DNA of 7,580 nucleotides from Candidatus Zixiibacteriota bacterium (GTDB taxonomy: Bacteria; Zixibacteria; MSB-5A5; GN15; PGXB01): assembly GCA_030642025.1 (NCBI GenBank), contig DAOWOO010000058.1, positions 1-7,580 of the forward strand. The letters are read 5' to 3'. The notes below the pieces were generated by a model. It worked only from the letters and a program-made list of their open reading frames with translations, ran no database searches and was not told where the DNA came from. The position numbers were made by a program, and so were the translations under genes. Shown piece by piece: positions 1-6,642 of the stretch (the first letter of the stretch is position 1; every line of letters starts with the position of its first letter).

Positions 1-512
1 ATAATAAGACCGACCAATGAGGCAATTATATATCCGCAGGCCAACCTGATTCCGACCACCGCCCAGTCGCCCAAATAGGCCACCGCCGTCGAGGCCGCCA
101 CCAGCGGATTGACAATCGGCCCGGCGATCATGTATGCCACCGCCGCTGAAAACGGCACCCCTTTTCGTACCAGTCGTCTGGTGATGGGAACAATGGCGCA
201 CTCGCAGGAGGGAATAATCACCCCCAGCAAGGCTGCCGCCAGAATGGCCAGAGTTCTTTTTTTCGGAACAATGGCGGCAATTTTCTCCCTTGAAATAAAA
301 ACCTCAATTATCCCGGAAATCAGTGAGCCTATCAGAACAAACGGCAGAGCCTCGATAACGATACTTACAAAGGCGATACTGAAAGTGGCCAGAACCGAAT
401 TGTCCCGCCCGACTATGAATGGTACAACGGCGGCGACTGATAAGATCAGTAGCCCGGTATATATAAAAACAGGAAATTTCCTGTTTGATGCCATGGTCAA
501 AGTATTATGCAT
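1..512 (-). CDS. YraQ/ArsP-family (DUF318, UPF0718) permease, 3' end outside window
   Basis: Partial inner-membrane permease; the first 170 codons are present and the gene runs off the left edge. The family is usually about 300-350 residues, so roughly half is missing. The translation is strongly hydrophobic, with helices at about residues 15-34, 42-68, 87-100 and 122-145. It carries the family hallmark PSCECAIVP at 101-109 (Cys103-Glu-Cys105), followed by RRLVRKGVP (112-120) and AGPIVNPLV (130-138). Some family members (ArsP) export trivalent organoarsenicals; for many YraQ proteins the substrate is unknown, so no substrate is assigned. The start is ATG at 512-510: a TGA lies in frame at 518-516, which excludes anything longer. 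ATG at 494 is an alternative, but neither start has a strong Shine-Dalgarno. The gene lies downstream of the TonB-receptor operon on the same strand, but a terminator separates them, so it is probably transcribed on its own. Family call is confident, substrate is not. Confidence 0.85.
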   Translation of the reverse strand, partial: MHNTLTMASNRKFPVFIYTGLLILSVAAVVPFIVGRDNSVLATFSIAFVSIVIEALPFVLIGSLISGIIEVFISREKIAAIVPKKRTLAILAAALLGVIIPSCECAIVPITRRLVRKGVPFSAAVAYMIAGPIVNPLVAASTAVAYLGDWAVVGIRLACGYIIASLVGLI

Positions 513-713
513 ATATCAACTTCTACCGTTACACCTATGTGCGGCCCGCGTTATTCGCCAATGACCATAACCGCTTACAGCCTGTCAAGCATTTATTAGT
601 TACATATATACGAATTCAATAGCCGGTCTTTTGGAGAAAAAGGGGCCGGCGGTAAACCACCGGCCCCGTGCATGGAGATGCATGGAAGTGCAAGGAGGAT
701 TTTTTATCTTTTG
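513..713. other. Intergenic region between receptor and permease genes
   Basis: Apart from the terminator at 642-667 there is no gene here. On the minus strand, TTGACA at 588-583 is a good -35 for the permease, but no convincing -10 lies 16-18 bases downstream, so a permease promoter is only suspected. Confidence 0.5.
642..667 (-). terminator. Rho-independent terminator after the TonB-receptor gene
   Basis: An 11-bp GC-rich stem (657-667 with 642-652) closes a 4-base loop. On the minus strand it is followed directly by five T residues (641-637). One pair, 659/650, is a U-G wobble in minus-strand RNA but would be a C-A mismatch in plus-strand RNA. The fold and the U-tract therefore both point to the minus strand. 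It sits about 46 bases past the receptor stop codon. Confidence 0.9.
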
Positions 714-3092
714 TCAAAGGGTCATTTGCAGCCCGCCATAGATTATGCGCCCATAGGTCGGGGCGTAGAGGAAGGCGGCGTCATCCGTATGTTTTTCCTC
801 CTGGATATAATCGGTCAGATTCCGGGCGCCGAGATAAACGGTATAGCCTCCCGGAAACCGATATGACGCTTTGGCATTCAATGTTACAAATGACTCGGTT
901 TCCTTTATCTTGATTTCATTCTCATTTTCCGCTTCGAGATAGTCGATATACATTTTCCCCTTGTAGTCGCCGTTTAGCACGAAAGACCAGTTTTTCAAGG
1001 CATAGTCGATTTTAAGACCGCCCGATGTTTCCGGGTAACGAGATATTTTCTTGCTGATTTCATAATACTCGGTGCCTTCCCAGTCGGTGCGTCCATGGTC
1101 GTATTCGCTGTTGTTATATGCAAAATTGACGGCCAGCGACAGGTTGTCAGCAATGATAAACTGACTGCCTATTTCCGCTCCCATGACACGGGCATCGTCA
1201 ATATTCTCCCACTGATATGTGTATCCCCGATTCACGATATCCTCGTCGGCTTCGGCGAACGATATGGCATTCTTCAAATCGGTTCGGTACAGATTCAGGC
1301 TCAGGTTCACAGCCGACAGGAAATAATCCGCTGTAAAGCTGTAGCTGTAGGACTTTTCAGGTTTGAGATCGGCTGATTTATATACTCGAGGTGAACCGCT
1401 GCAGAGGTGCAGATCCTCGGAGAATCCATAAGGAACCCTGAAACCGGTACCGAAACTTCCGCGCAGTATCAGGTTTTCAGCCGCCTTGTATTTCATGGCA
1501 AAGCGGGGATTGACGGTCGACTCATTGTATTCGATTGGCTCGACCCCATCGGTGGCCACATTACCGGAACCGCGGAAACTATCTTTTGACTTGTGATAGT
1601 CAAACCGGATTCCCGCAACCATCTCGAGATTACCGGAGAGGAAAAATTCGTCCTGCAGGTATGCCCCGAACTGATCGGCCTTCTTACTGCTGAATGAGGT
1701 ATATGACTCGGCCAGATCATGATCGACATATTTGCCGGATTCGTCAAGTTCATTTCGGGAATACTGCATTCCAGCAAGAAGACGATGGGTTCCGCCCAGC
1801 GGGAAGACATAATTCAATGAGGCAACATACAGATCCTCGTCAGCCAGGTAGGGACGCAATTCCTCCACAGGAGGTGTTTCACCGATTAGTTCTTCATAAT
1901 CGCTGAGGAAAGTGTCATTGGTAGCGTTACGTTTATGCCGCGTGAAAGTGGCGTCGGCATGAAGCTCACTTCCATTCCGGAAGTTTTTCGAATAACCGAA
2001 CCCGAATGAATAACGGTCAGTGATAATCCTCTCCGAGCCGGCATAAAAAGGATTTTCGAAAGCGTCATCGAGTAGCTCCCCGCCCTGACGGGTTTCACTG
2101 ATAATGTGGCCCCGAATTACAAGCTGATCGAAACCGGACAGGTCATCCACGAATACGCTAAAACCGGCATTCTTGATATTGGTGCGCACTCTGTCCGAAA
2201 TGCCGTCCGGTTTGTGCACCTCATCACGGCCGTTTCCATCACCGGTTTCATCGATAGCATTACCCCTGCTCTGTTGAGCAGAAAGAGATATCGCCACATT
2301 ATCCTTCCTTGTACCGGCGGTGATTTCATACTTATTCGTGCTGTGTTCCCCGAACTCAACACCGATAGTATACTCGGTTTTATGGGGAACAGTCGAGATA
2401 ATGTTGATGGCTCCGGCGACGGCATTACTGCCGTATAAAGCCGATCCGGCGCCTTTGACTACCTCGATCTGGCCTATATCGGCCGTGCCCAGTTGCTGAA
2501 GTCCGTATACCGAGGCCAGCCCGGAATAAACAGGCTGACCGTCAAGAAGTATCTGGGTATGGTCAGCGCCAAGTCCCTGCATGCGGAGAATGCTGAAATT
2601 ACAGGCCTGGCATTGTTGTTCGACTCGAAGACCGGGAGTGCCATCGAGGGCTTCATACAAATTATGCGCCCCCTTATCACGTATTTCCTTGCGGCTGATA
2701 ACCTCGGTCCGTACCGGAACATCTTTTATATAACGCGGCGTTCGGGTCGCCGTAACGACCACGCCGGAAAGCCTTAGCGGATCCTCATTAAGGACGATAT
2801 CGACATGTGCATGTTGACCGGGTTCTACCACAACCTCTATAATCTCAGTTGCATAACCGATAATCGAGGCCATCATCTTATGTGTCCCCGGTGAGACCCG
2901 GGGAATATCATATGACCCGTCAATTGTGGTTGCCGTCCCGCGATTGGTTCCCTCTACCATAACCGTAACCCACGGAAGCGGCTCGCCCGTCTGTTTGTCT
3001 GTTATATGTCCGGAGATTGCGCCACTGTTACCATATACCAAAACAGATGCGAGAAGAAAATTTATGGTGAAAAATATTATTGCTCTAATCAT
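714..3092 (-). CDS. TonB-dependent outer-membrane receptor with N-terminal carboxypeptidase-regulatory-like domain
   Basis: Energised outer-membrane channel for uptake of a ligand too large or scarce for porins. Numbered from ATG 3092 (792 aa): signal peptide about 1-22; carboxypeptidase-regulatory-like domain about 26-101 (ISGHITDKQTGEPLPWVTV); TonB-box-like LSGVVVTATR at 108-117; plug about 117-233 with LLDGQPV and GSALYGSNAVAGAINII; then a beta-barrel to the C-terminus. The plug holds a Cys-x-x-Cys (CQAC, 161-164), seen in a set of Bacteroidetes-type receptors whose ligands are mostly uncharacterised. The barrel keeps the GFRVPYGFSEDLH and DLKPEKSYSYSF segments typical of the family. A TTG two codons upstream (3098) also opens the frame. 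However, AGGA at 3105-3102 lies only 3 bases from that TTG and 9 bases from the ATG, so ATG is preferred. The gene lies 73 bases after the His-rich protein gene, probably in one transcript, and ends before a strong terminator. Substrate is not readable from sequence; the context suggests a metal or metal complex. Confidence 0.93.
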   Translation of the reverse strand: MIRAIIFFTINFLLASVLVYGNSGAISGHITDKQTGEPLPWVTVMVEGTNRGTATTIDGSYDIPRVSPGTHKMMASIIGYATEIIEVVVEPGQHAHVDIVLNEDPLRLSGVVVTATRTPRYIKDVPVRTEVISRKEIRDKGAHNLYEALDGTPGLRVEQQCQACNFSILRMQGLGADHTQILLDGQPVYSGLASVYGLQQLGTADIGQIEVVKGAGSALYGSNAVAGAINIISTVPHKTEYTIGVEFGEHSTNKYEITAGTRKDNVAISLSAQQSRGNAIDETGDGNGRDEVHKPDGISDRVRTNIKNAGFSVFVDDLSGFDQLVIRGHIISETRQGGELLDDAFENPFYAGSERIITDRYSFGFGYSKNFRNGSELHADATFTRHKRNATNDTFLSDYEELIGETPPVEELRPYLADEDLYVASLNYVFPLGGTHRLLAGMQYSRNELDESGKYVDHDLAESYTSFSSKKADQFGAYLQDEFFLSGNLEMVAGIRFDYHKSKDSFRGSGNVATDGVEPIEYNESTVNPRFAMKYKAAENLILRGSFGTGFRVPYGFSEDLHLCSGSPRVYKSADLKPEKSYSYSFTADYFLSAVNLSLNLYRTDLKNAISFAEADEDIVNRGYTYQWENIDDARVMGAEIGSQFIIADNLSLAVNFAYNNSEYDHGRTDWEGTEYYEISKKISRYPETSGGLKIDYALKNWSFVLNGDYKGKMYIDYLEAENENEIKIKETESFVTLNAKASYRFPGGYTVYLGARNLTDYIQEEKHTDDAAFLYAPTYGRIIYGGLQMTL

Positions 3093-3124
3093 ATCCAAAA
3101 TTCCTGTAAAGGATTTAGTTTATT

Positions 3125-3178
3125 CCTGTTGTCCACTATTTTTCAATCCGATTGTACGCGGTTAATCAACAGGACAAC
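3125..3178 (-). other. Slipped inverted repeat between the His-rich gene and the receptor gene
   Basis: In minus-strand RNA the sequence GGACAACAGG (3134-3125) can pair with either of two overlapping upstream segments: GUUGUCC (3178-3172) or CCUGUUG (3173-3167). Each gives a 7-bp stem with a loop of roughly 32-37 bases. The upstream arm overlaps the last codons of the His-rich gene. There is no U-tract, so it is not a classical terminator. A role in mRNA processing or differential expression of the receptor is possible but unproven. Confidence 0.3.
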
Positions 3179-3546
3179 GGAGGGGCGCGATTGGAGTAAT
3201 AAGTAAGAAAGGGCTCTGAATAGCCTGAAATGTTGAAGATATTTTGAATTAAGGCAACAACCCAAATAATTAGAAATAGAAAAACAACGGCCATAATTAA
3301 CTTGTCAAAAATACGAGATACGGAATGAATTAACATGTATTCTTTACCGGTATGCGAATGACTGCCGCCGTTAGATTCACCCGAACTGCTGCTCTCTGTG
3401 GCGTGGCTGTGGACAATGACCCGACCATCGGGAAGGATATGAATATGCATGGAGATTATAGACGCCCCGATAAAGCCGGTCAGGGCCAGAATAATCACGA
3501 GAGCCACCGGACAAATCAGTTTTCCGTAAAGACTTATGAAAGGCAT
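3166..3546 (-). CDS. Small His-rich inner-membrane protein, putative periplasmic metal binder
   Basis: No named family is recognised. From ATG 3546 the protein is 126 aa with two membrane segments, about 10-31 and 83-104. They bracket a hydrophilic loop rich in His: HIH at 34-36, PDG at 39-41, HSH at 46-48, HSH at 63-65 and His74, separated by a Ser/Gly linker. The loop has the look of a divalent-metal-binding segment and would most simply face the periplasm. The C-terminus ends SNRAPPLSC. Small proteins with HxH...PDG...HSH loops next to TonB receptors are familiar from Bacteroidetes-type genomes, though their role is unsettled. A TTG at 3591 would add 15 residues, but it abuts an operator-like inverted repeat and has no Shine-Dalgarno; ATG 3546 has only a weak one (GAG). 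The gene is the first of the operon with the receptor. Metal binding or sensing is inferred from composition and context only. Confidence 0.78.
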   Translation of the reverse strand: MPFISLYGKLICPVALVIILALTGFIGASIISMHIHILPDGRVIVHSHATESSSSGESNGGSHSHTGKEYMLIHSVSRIFDKLIMAVVFLFLIIWVVALIQNIFNISGYSEPFLTYYSNRAPPLSC

Positions 3547-3592
3547 AATCCGTAACTCTGCCAAAGCCTGCGGCCTGTCTGAACCCGACAAT

Positions 3593-3610
3593 TGTTAGTA
3601 CATTCTAACA
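3593..3610. promoter_or_regulatory. Operator-like inverted repeat 1 (TGTTAG-N6-CTAACA)
   Basis: A perfect 6-bp-arm inverted repeat, TGTTAG/CTAACA, with a 6-base centre. It lies just downstream of the predicted transcription start of the operon, where a bound repressor would block initiation or escape. The TTAG-N6-CTAA core matches the arrangement in DtxR/IdeR-type iron boxes. The regulator family is therefore an inference; no such regulator is encoded in the window. Confidence 0.55.
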
Positions 3611-3621
3611 TCGTGCTTGTG

Positions 3622-3649
3622 AAAATAGTAATTTGCGATCAGATGTCAA
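3622..3649 (-). promoter_or_regulatory. Sigma70-type promoter of the His-rich protein/TonB-receptor operon
   Basis: A perfect -35 box TTGACA (3649-3644) is followed after 16 bases by TATTTT (3627-3622), an acceptable -10. A transcript would start near 3615 and have a leader of about 70 bases before ATG 3546. The inverted repeats immediately upstream and downstream strengthen the call. Confidence 0.6.
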
Positions 3650-3656
3650 GAGAAAT

Positions 3657-3674
3657 TATTAGACGACTCTAACT
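3657..3674. promoter_or_regulatory. Operator-like inverted repeat 2 (TTAG-N6-CTAA)
   Basis: Second copy of the same element: TTAG (3659-3662), six bases, then CTAA (3669-3672). CTAAC is shared with repeat 1. It lies immediately upstream of the -35 box, and its centre is 64 bp from that of repeat 1, close to six helical turns. The same core, spacing and placement on both sides of one promoter make a pair of binding sites for one dimeric regulator plausible. Confidence 0.5.
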
Positions 3675-3745
3675 TATTTGGGAAATTCCCATATCGCCTG
3701 ATTTCGGCAAATAAATAAAACAAAAACGATTAATTCTCAATAAGC

Positions 3746-3783
3746 AAGGGTAAGTACCTGAGGGGGAGTAGGCACTTACCCTT
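3746..3783 (-). terminator. Hairpin downstream of the sigma54 activator, probable terminator
   Basis: A perfect 10-bp stem (3774-3783 with 3746-3755) extends in minus-strand RNA by four further pairs, including one G-U wobble, to a 10-base C-rich loop. The wobble (3773/3756) would be a C-A mismatch in plus-strand RNA, which favours minus-strand use. It sits 67 bases after the activator stop codon. The tail on that strand (GCUUAUUG) is poor in U, while the plus strand has UUUU directly after the stem. Termination may thus be weak, or work in both directions. Confidence 0.55.
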
Positions 3784-3849
3784 TTAGTGGGAGGCCGCGG
3801 GATGGATGGAAGCGACCCCCCTATGGAATCCCTAAGGATAGGATTAATG

Positions 3850-6084
3850 TCAGTTCAATACCTCCGGCAGCCCGTAACGTTTCATCTTTGCCCGGAAGGT
3901 TGACTCATGGATGTCAAGTATTCGCGCCGCCTCGGACTTGTTGCCCCCTGAGGAAATCAGCGCCTCAACCAGGAGCTTTTTCTCAAATTCCTCTACCCGC
4001 GCATAGAGTGAATTGGCCCGTTCGTCGTCGGCTTTTTCAAACATCGGACGCGACAGCTCAAGGATCGAGCCATCCTGCGCCATTGATGAGAGCACCGCCA
4101 GTTGTTTGACCTCGTTTTGAAGCTGTCTGATATTACCTGGCCAATCCTGCGCCACGAATAGCCGCACCAGTTCAGGTTCCGGCTTTTCGTCGTTTAATAG
4201 ACCATACTGTTTCATGAACAGTTCCAGCAAGAACGGTATATCCTCCTTGCGCTGCCTGAGTGGCGGCAGTTCAAACGTGATTCCGGCCAGGCGGTAGTAC
4301 AGGTCGCGCCGGAATGCGCCCTTTTCGACCATCTCCTCAAGATTACAGTTGGTGGCGGCCACGATGATGACATCAAGATTAATCTCATTAGACGTGCCGA
4401 GCGGACGGAGCTTTCTGGTTTCGAGAATATTCAATAGTTTGGCCTGCACCATCAACGGCAGTTCACCGACTTCATCAAGAAGCAGGACCCCGTGGTTGGC
4501 CGCTTGGAAAAGTCCGGTTTTACACGTATCCGCGCCGGTAAAAGCCCCGCGCTCATAACCGAACAGTTCCGATTCAATCAGGGTATCCGGTATGGCGGCG
4601 CAGTTCACCGATATATACGGCTGATCGGGTCGGGCTATGGAATGGAAGTATTTTGCCAGAAAATCTTTCCCGGTTCCCGTTTCACCAACCAGGAGGATAG
4701 GTAGATCGGAGTTGCGCAACAGCCTCAGATGCGAGACTATCCGTTTCATTTCATTGTTGCAGGTTGGGAATTTGTCGGCGTCAATATCTACCGGCGGCAT
4801 GGTTCCTGTTCCAGCCGGGGCGACACATTCGCCGATACACCTTTGCATCTCATCGACCTTGGGTTTGATACCGCAGGCGCGGTACAGCTCTTCGGCTCGA
4901 TAGAGATACATGGTTCGGCGGCCCTGCCGGAATACTGTTGATTTGCCCGCCGCCGCCATGCAGTCAGCCAGTTCAAACCTGGCCTTATGCTCCTCAAGGA
5001 GACTTATGGCACTGTGGAAAGTCTTTTTGGCTTCATCGTTTCGGCCGAGCTTCTCATGACAAACCGCCTGGATGCGGTACAGCGCGCCAATCTCGACGGC
5101 ATCATCAAGTTTCCTGAAAATCGCCAGCGACCGGTTGGCTATGGTCAGCGCCTTGCGGTAGTTGCCTCGGATAGTATACAATTCGGCCAGATGTCTTAAA
5201 GGCCGCGCCGCAAGGAAGGAGTTGTCGGCAACTTTTCCGCCTCGAGTATAGGCTTCGCCCAGAAGTCGGTCGGCATCATCGAAACGCCCTTCTTTAAGCG
5301 CCAACTCACCGGCGTAAGTCAGGTAGATTATTTTCTGACGATCCATCCGGTTACTCCGGATGATATCCAGGGCGGCGTCGAGCGACTGGTGGGCCGCTTC
5401 ATACTGCATCATCTGGACCTGCACATACCCCAGTGAGAGATAGGCCTTGCCCAGTTCCACCTGGTCATCAAACTCGCCAGAGAGCCTGATATTCATCCGG
5501 ATATGATCTTCAGCCGACTTCAATTTCCCGATCAGGGTATAAATTCGGCCGATATTGCCGAACAGGTACGCCAGTCGTTTCTTGTTGTTTTCGCTCTTGG
5601 CGGCCTCGACAGCCTCGAGGAGACAGTTGAGCGAACCATCGAGATCACCTTTCCAGAAAAGTATTCCGGCGGTGCTATTGAGCGCCCGACCGGTGTCAGC
5701 AATATTGCCCCCACGTCTGTAAATCGATTCTGCGTCGCGATAAGCCTTCTCAGCATCACCAAACTTGCTCATGTCCCGGAAAATATCTCCGAGAACCATA
5801 TAACATTCCGCCAGCGCGTCGGTATCTCCAGCCAGCCTGGAGATCATATCAATGGCGGTTCTTATCAACTGGAGAGCTTTGGGGAATCTGTTTGATGAGC
5901 TGTATGCTTTTGCCGCCAGACGCAGTAATGTACCGCTGTGTATGTCAGTCTGTCCGATCAAATCATCATGGATCGACTCAAAATAGCCGACGGCGCCGGC
6001 AAAATCCCGGCTGGCCATCAGGTCGTCCAGATACTTGACGCAACTGACGCGGTAGGTAATATCTGCGTTCAGTGCTTTACTCAT
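3850..6084 (-). CDS. Sigma54-dependent transcriptional activator: TPR sensor, AAA+ and Fis-type HTH
   Basis: Cytoplasmic enhancer-binding protein of 744 aa that would use ATP hydrolysis to open sigma54-RNA polymerase promoters. Residues about 15-400 are tandem TPR-like helical pairs (for example ALAECYMVLGDIFRDMSKFG), in place of the usual receiver, GAF or PAS sensor. A short Cys-containing linker follows. The AAA+ domain covers about 440-665: Walker A GETGTGKD 467-474, sigma54-contacting loop GAFTGA 513-518, Walker B LLLDE ending at Asp537-Glu538, sensor I ATN 577-579, arginine-finger region FRRDLYYRL 591-599, then WPGNIRQLQNEV. A Fis-type helix-turn-helix (NKSEAARILDIHESTFRAKMKRYGL) closes the protein. 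All catalytic signatures look intact. The start is ATG 6084, behind AAAGGGA; the frame is open further upstream, but that stretch overlaps the upstream gene. The start lies one base after that gene's stop, implying translational coupling. TPR arrays bind peptides or partner proteins, so the input may be a protein or peptide rather than phosphorylation. Confidence 0.95.
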   Translation of the reverse strand: MSKALNADITYRVSCVKYLDDLMASRDFAGAVGYFESIHDDLIGQTDIHSGTLLRLAAKAYSSSNRFPKALQLIRTAIDMISRLAGDTDALAECYMVLGDIFRDMSKFGDAEKAYRDAESIYRRGGNIADTGRALNSTAGILFWKGDLDGSLNCLLEAVEAAKSENNKKRLAYLFGNIGRIYTLIGKLKSAEDHIRMNIRLSGEFDDQVELGKAYLSLGYVQVQMMQYEAAHQSLDAALDIIRSNRMDRQKIIYLTYAGELALKEGRFDDADRLLGEAYTRGGKVADNSFLAARPLRHLAELYTIRGNYRKALTIANRSLAIFRKLDDAVEIGALYRIQAVCHEKLGRNDEAKKTFHSAISLLEEHKARFELADCMAAAGKSTVFRQGRRTMYLYRAEELYRACGIKPKVDEMQRCIGECVAPAGTGTMPPVDIDADKFPTCNNEMKRIVSHLRLLRNSDLPILLVGETGTGKDFLAKYFHSIARPDQPYISVNCAAIPDTLIESELFGYERGAFTGADTCKTGLFQAANHGVLLLDEVGELPLMVQAKLLNILETRKLRPLGTSNEINLDVIIVAATNCNLEEMVEKGAFRRDLYYRLAGITFELPPLRQRKEDIPFLLELFMKQYGLLNDEKPEPELVRLFVAQDWPGNIRQLQNEVKQLAVLSSMAQDGSILELSRPMFEKADDERANSLYARVEEFEKKLLVEALISSGGNKSEAARILDIHESTFRAKMKRYGLPEVLN

Positions 6085-6085
6085 C

Positions 6086-6418
6086 TTAATTCCCTTTCTG
6101 CTGTATCTCCAAATTTGGTTGAGATTCAGACGGACTGTGATCCTGCGTGTTTGTACTAACCTCAATCTGTTCATTGTCGATCACGGTAACCGGAATGGTG
6201 AAACTTCTCAGATGATTGATTAAAATGTAAATATCAAAGGTCAAAAAGCCGGTGTCATAGAAATTCAGCGACGGTGTATTGAAATTGGGATCATTGGAGG
6301 TCGAGCCATACTCACCACCCCAGGGGTGTTCGTCCGCTTCGTTGAAACTCATTTGACTGCGAAAGGAATTGTCGACGCCGTAACTCGGCACTGACAGCGC
6401 CAGAAATAATATCGGCAC
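6086..6418 (-). CDS. Small putatively exported protein, signal peptide apparently frameshifted
   Basis: Unrecognised protein, about 110 codons from GTG 6418 to the TAA at 6088-6086. The N-terminus PILFLALSVPSYG looks like the core and cleavage end of a signal peptide, but this start has no Shine-Dalgarno and no positive residues. Just upstream, ATG 6444 has an ideal AAAGGAG (6459-6453, spacing 8) and encodes MKAKALIL, exactly the missing basic start of a signal peptide, before hitting TAG at 6420-6418. The stop overlaps the GTG by one base. The intact gene was therefore probably about 118 codons starting at 6444, now split by a small indel, or the sequence has an error. The mature part is acidic, lacks Cys, contains DEHPWGGE and ends in a Gln/Ser/Asn-rich tail. 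One base separates it from the sigma54 activator. The function is unknown; a ligand for the neighbouring TPR sensor is speculation. Confidence 0.6.
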   Translation of the reverse strand: MPILFLALSVPSYGVDNSFRSQMSFNEADEHPWGGEYGSTSNDPNFNTPSLNFYDTGFLTFDIYILINHLRSFTIPVTVIDNEQIEVSTNTQDHSPSESQPNLEIQQKGN

Positions 6419-6441
6419 TATAGAATAAGGGCTTTAGCTTT

Positions 6442-6459
6442 CATCTTGCCCACTCCTTT
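6442..6459 (-). promoter_or_regulatory. Ribosome binding site and ATG that mark the probable original start of the exported-protein gene
   Basis: AAAGGAG (6459-6453) lies 8 bases before ATG (6444-6442). It is the best ribosome binding site in this unit, yet its frame closes after eight codons with a TAG that overlaps GTG 6418. Either it drives a leader peptide whose termination re-starts translation at the GTG, or it marks a frameshifted start. Confidence 0.6.
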
Positions 6460-6554
6460 GTTAAGGTTTTATTTGAACATTTCATATTTGTTACTCCGTT
6501 AGATACTCCTATAGCGTGAGGTCATGTCATGAAGCAGGGATTCCATCCGTGTAT

Positions 6555-6583
6555 AAGTTAACAAAATAGCTCAATTCTGTCAA
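6555..6583 (-). promoter_or_regulatory. Putative sigma70 promoter for the exported protein/activator unit
   Basis: A perfect TTGACA (6583-6578) is followed after 17 bases by TAACTT (6560-6555), a weak -10. A start near 6548 would give a leader of about 105 bases before ATG 6444. Support rests mainly on the -35 and the position. Confidence 0.4.
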
Positions 6584-6642
6584 CTAATTTTTACAATCTG
6601 TGCACAGTGCGGACAAGATCGTCCATGCCGCTTTTAATTCGC

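Noticed and set aside
109..564. 151-codon open frame on the plus strand
   Set aside because: It is antisense to the permease fragment, whose CEC and RRLVRKGVP signatures are unmistakable on the minus strand. There is no ribosome binding site or coding signature in the plus frame.
564..588. TTGACA...TATGGT as permease promoter
   Set aside because: The spacer is only 13 bases and no better -10 lies at 16-18 bases, so it is not annotated as a promoter.
3547..3591. TTG start at 3591 for the His-rich protein
   Set aside because: It abuts the operator-like inverted repeat, has no Shine-Dalgarno, and puts a charged stretch before the first membrane helix. ATG 3546 is more plausible.
3744..3760. 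Possible -24/-12 sigma54 promoter on the minus strand (AGG...TTGCTT)
   Set aside because: GG and GC are separated by 11 bases instead of the strict 10, and the site lies inside the terminator hairpin.
6085..6174. Extension of the activator by 30 residues to ATG 6174
   Set aside because: The extension overlaps the upstream gene in another frame and is basic and unstructured. ATG 6084 has a proper AAAGGGA and follows the upstream stop by one base.
6499..6512. Third TTAG-N6-CTA-like site (TTAG, ATACTC, CTAT)
   Set aside because: One arm is imperfect and there is no extended symmetry. It could be chance, so it is not counted with the two operators at 3593-3674.
6524..6548. Possible sigma54 promoter on the minus strand (GGATGGAATCCCTGC)
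   Set aside because: The spacing between GG and GC is again 11 and the flanks do not match TGGCAC/TTGC.
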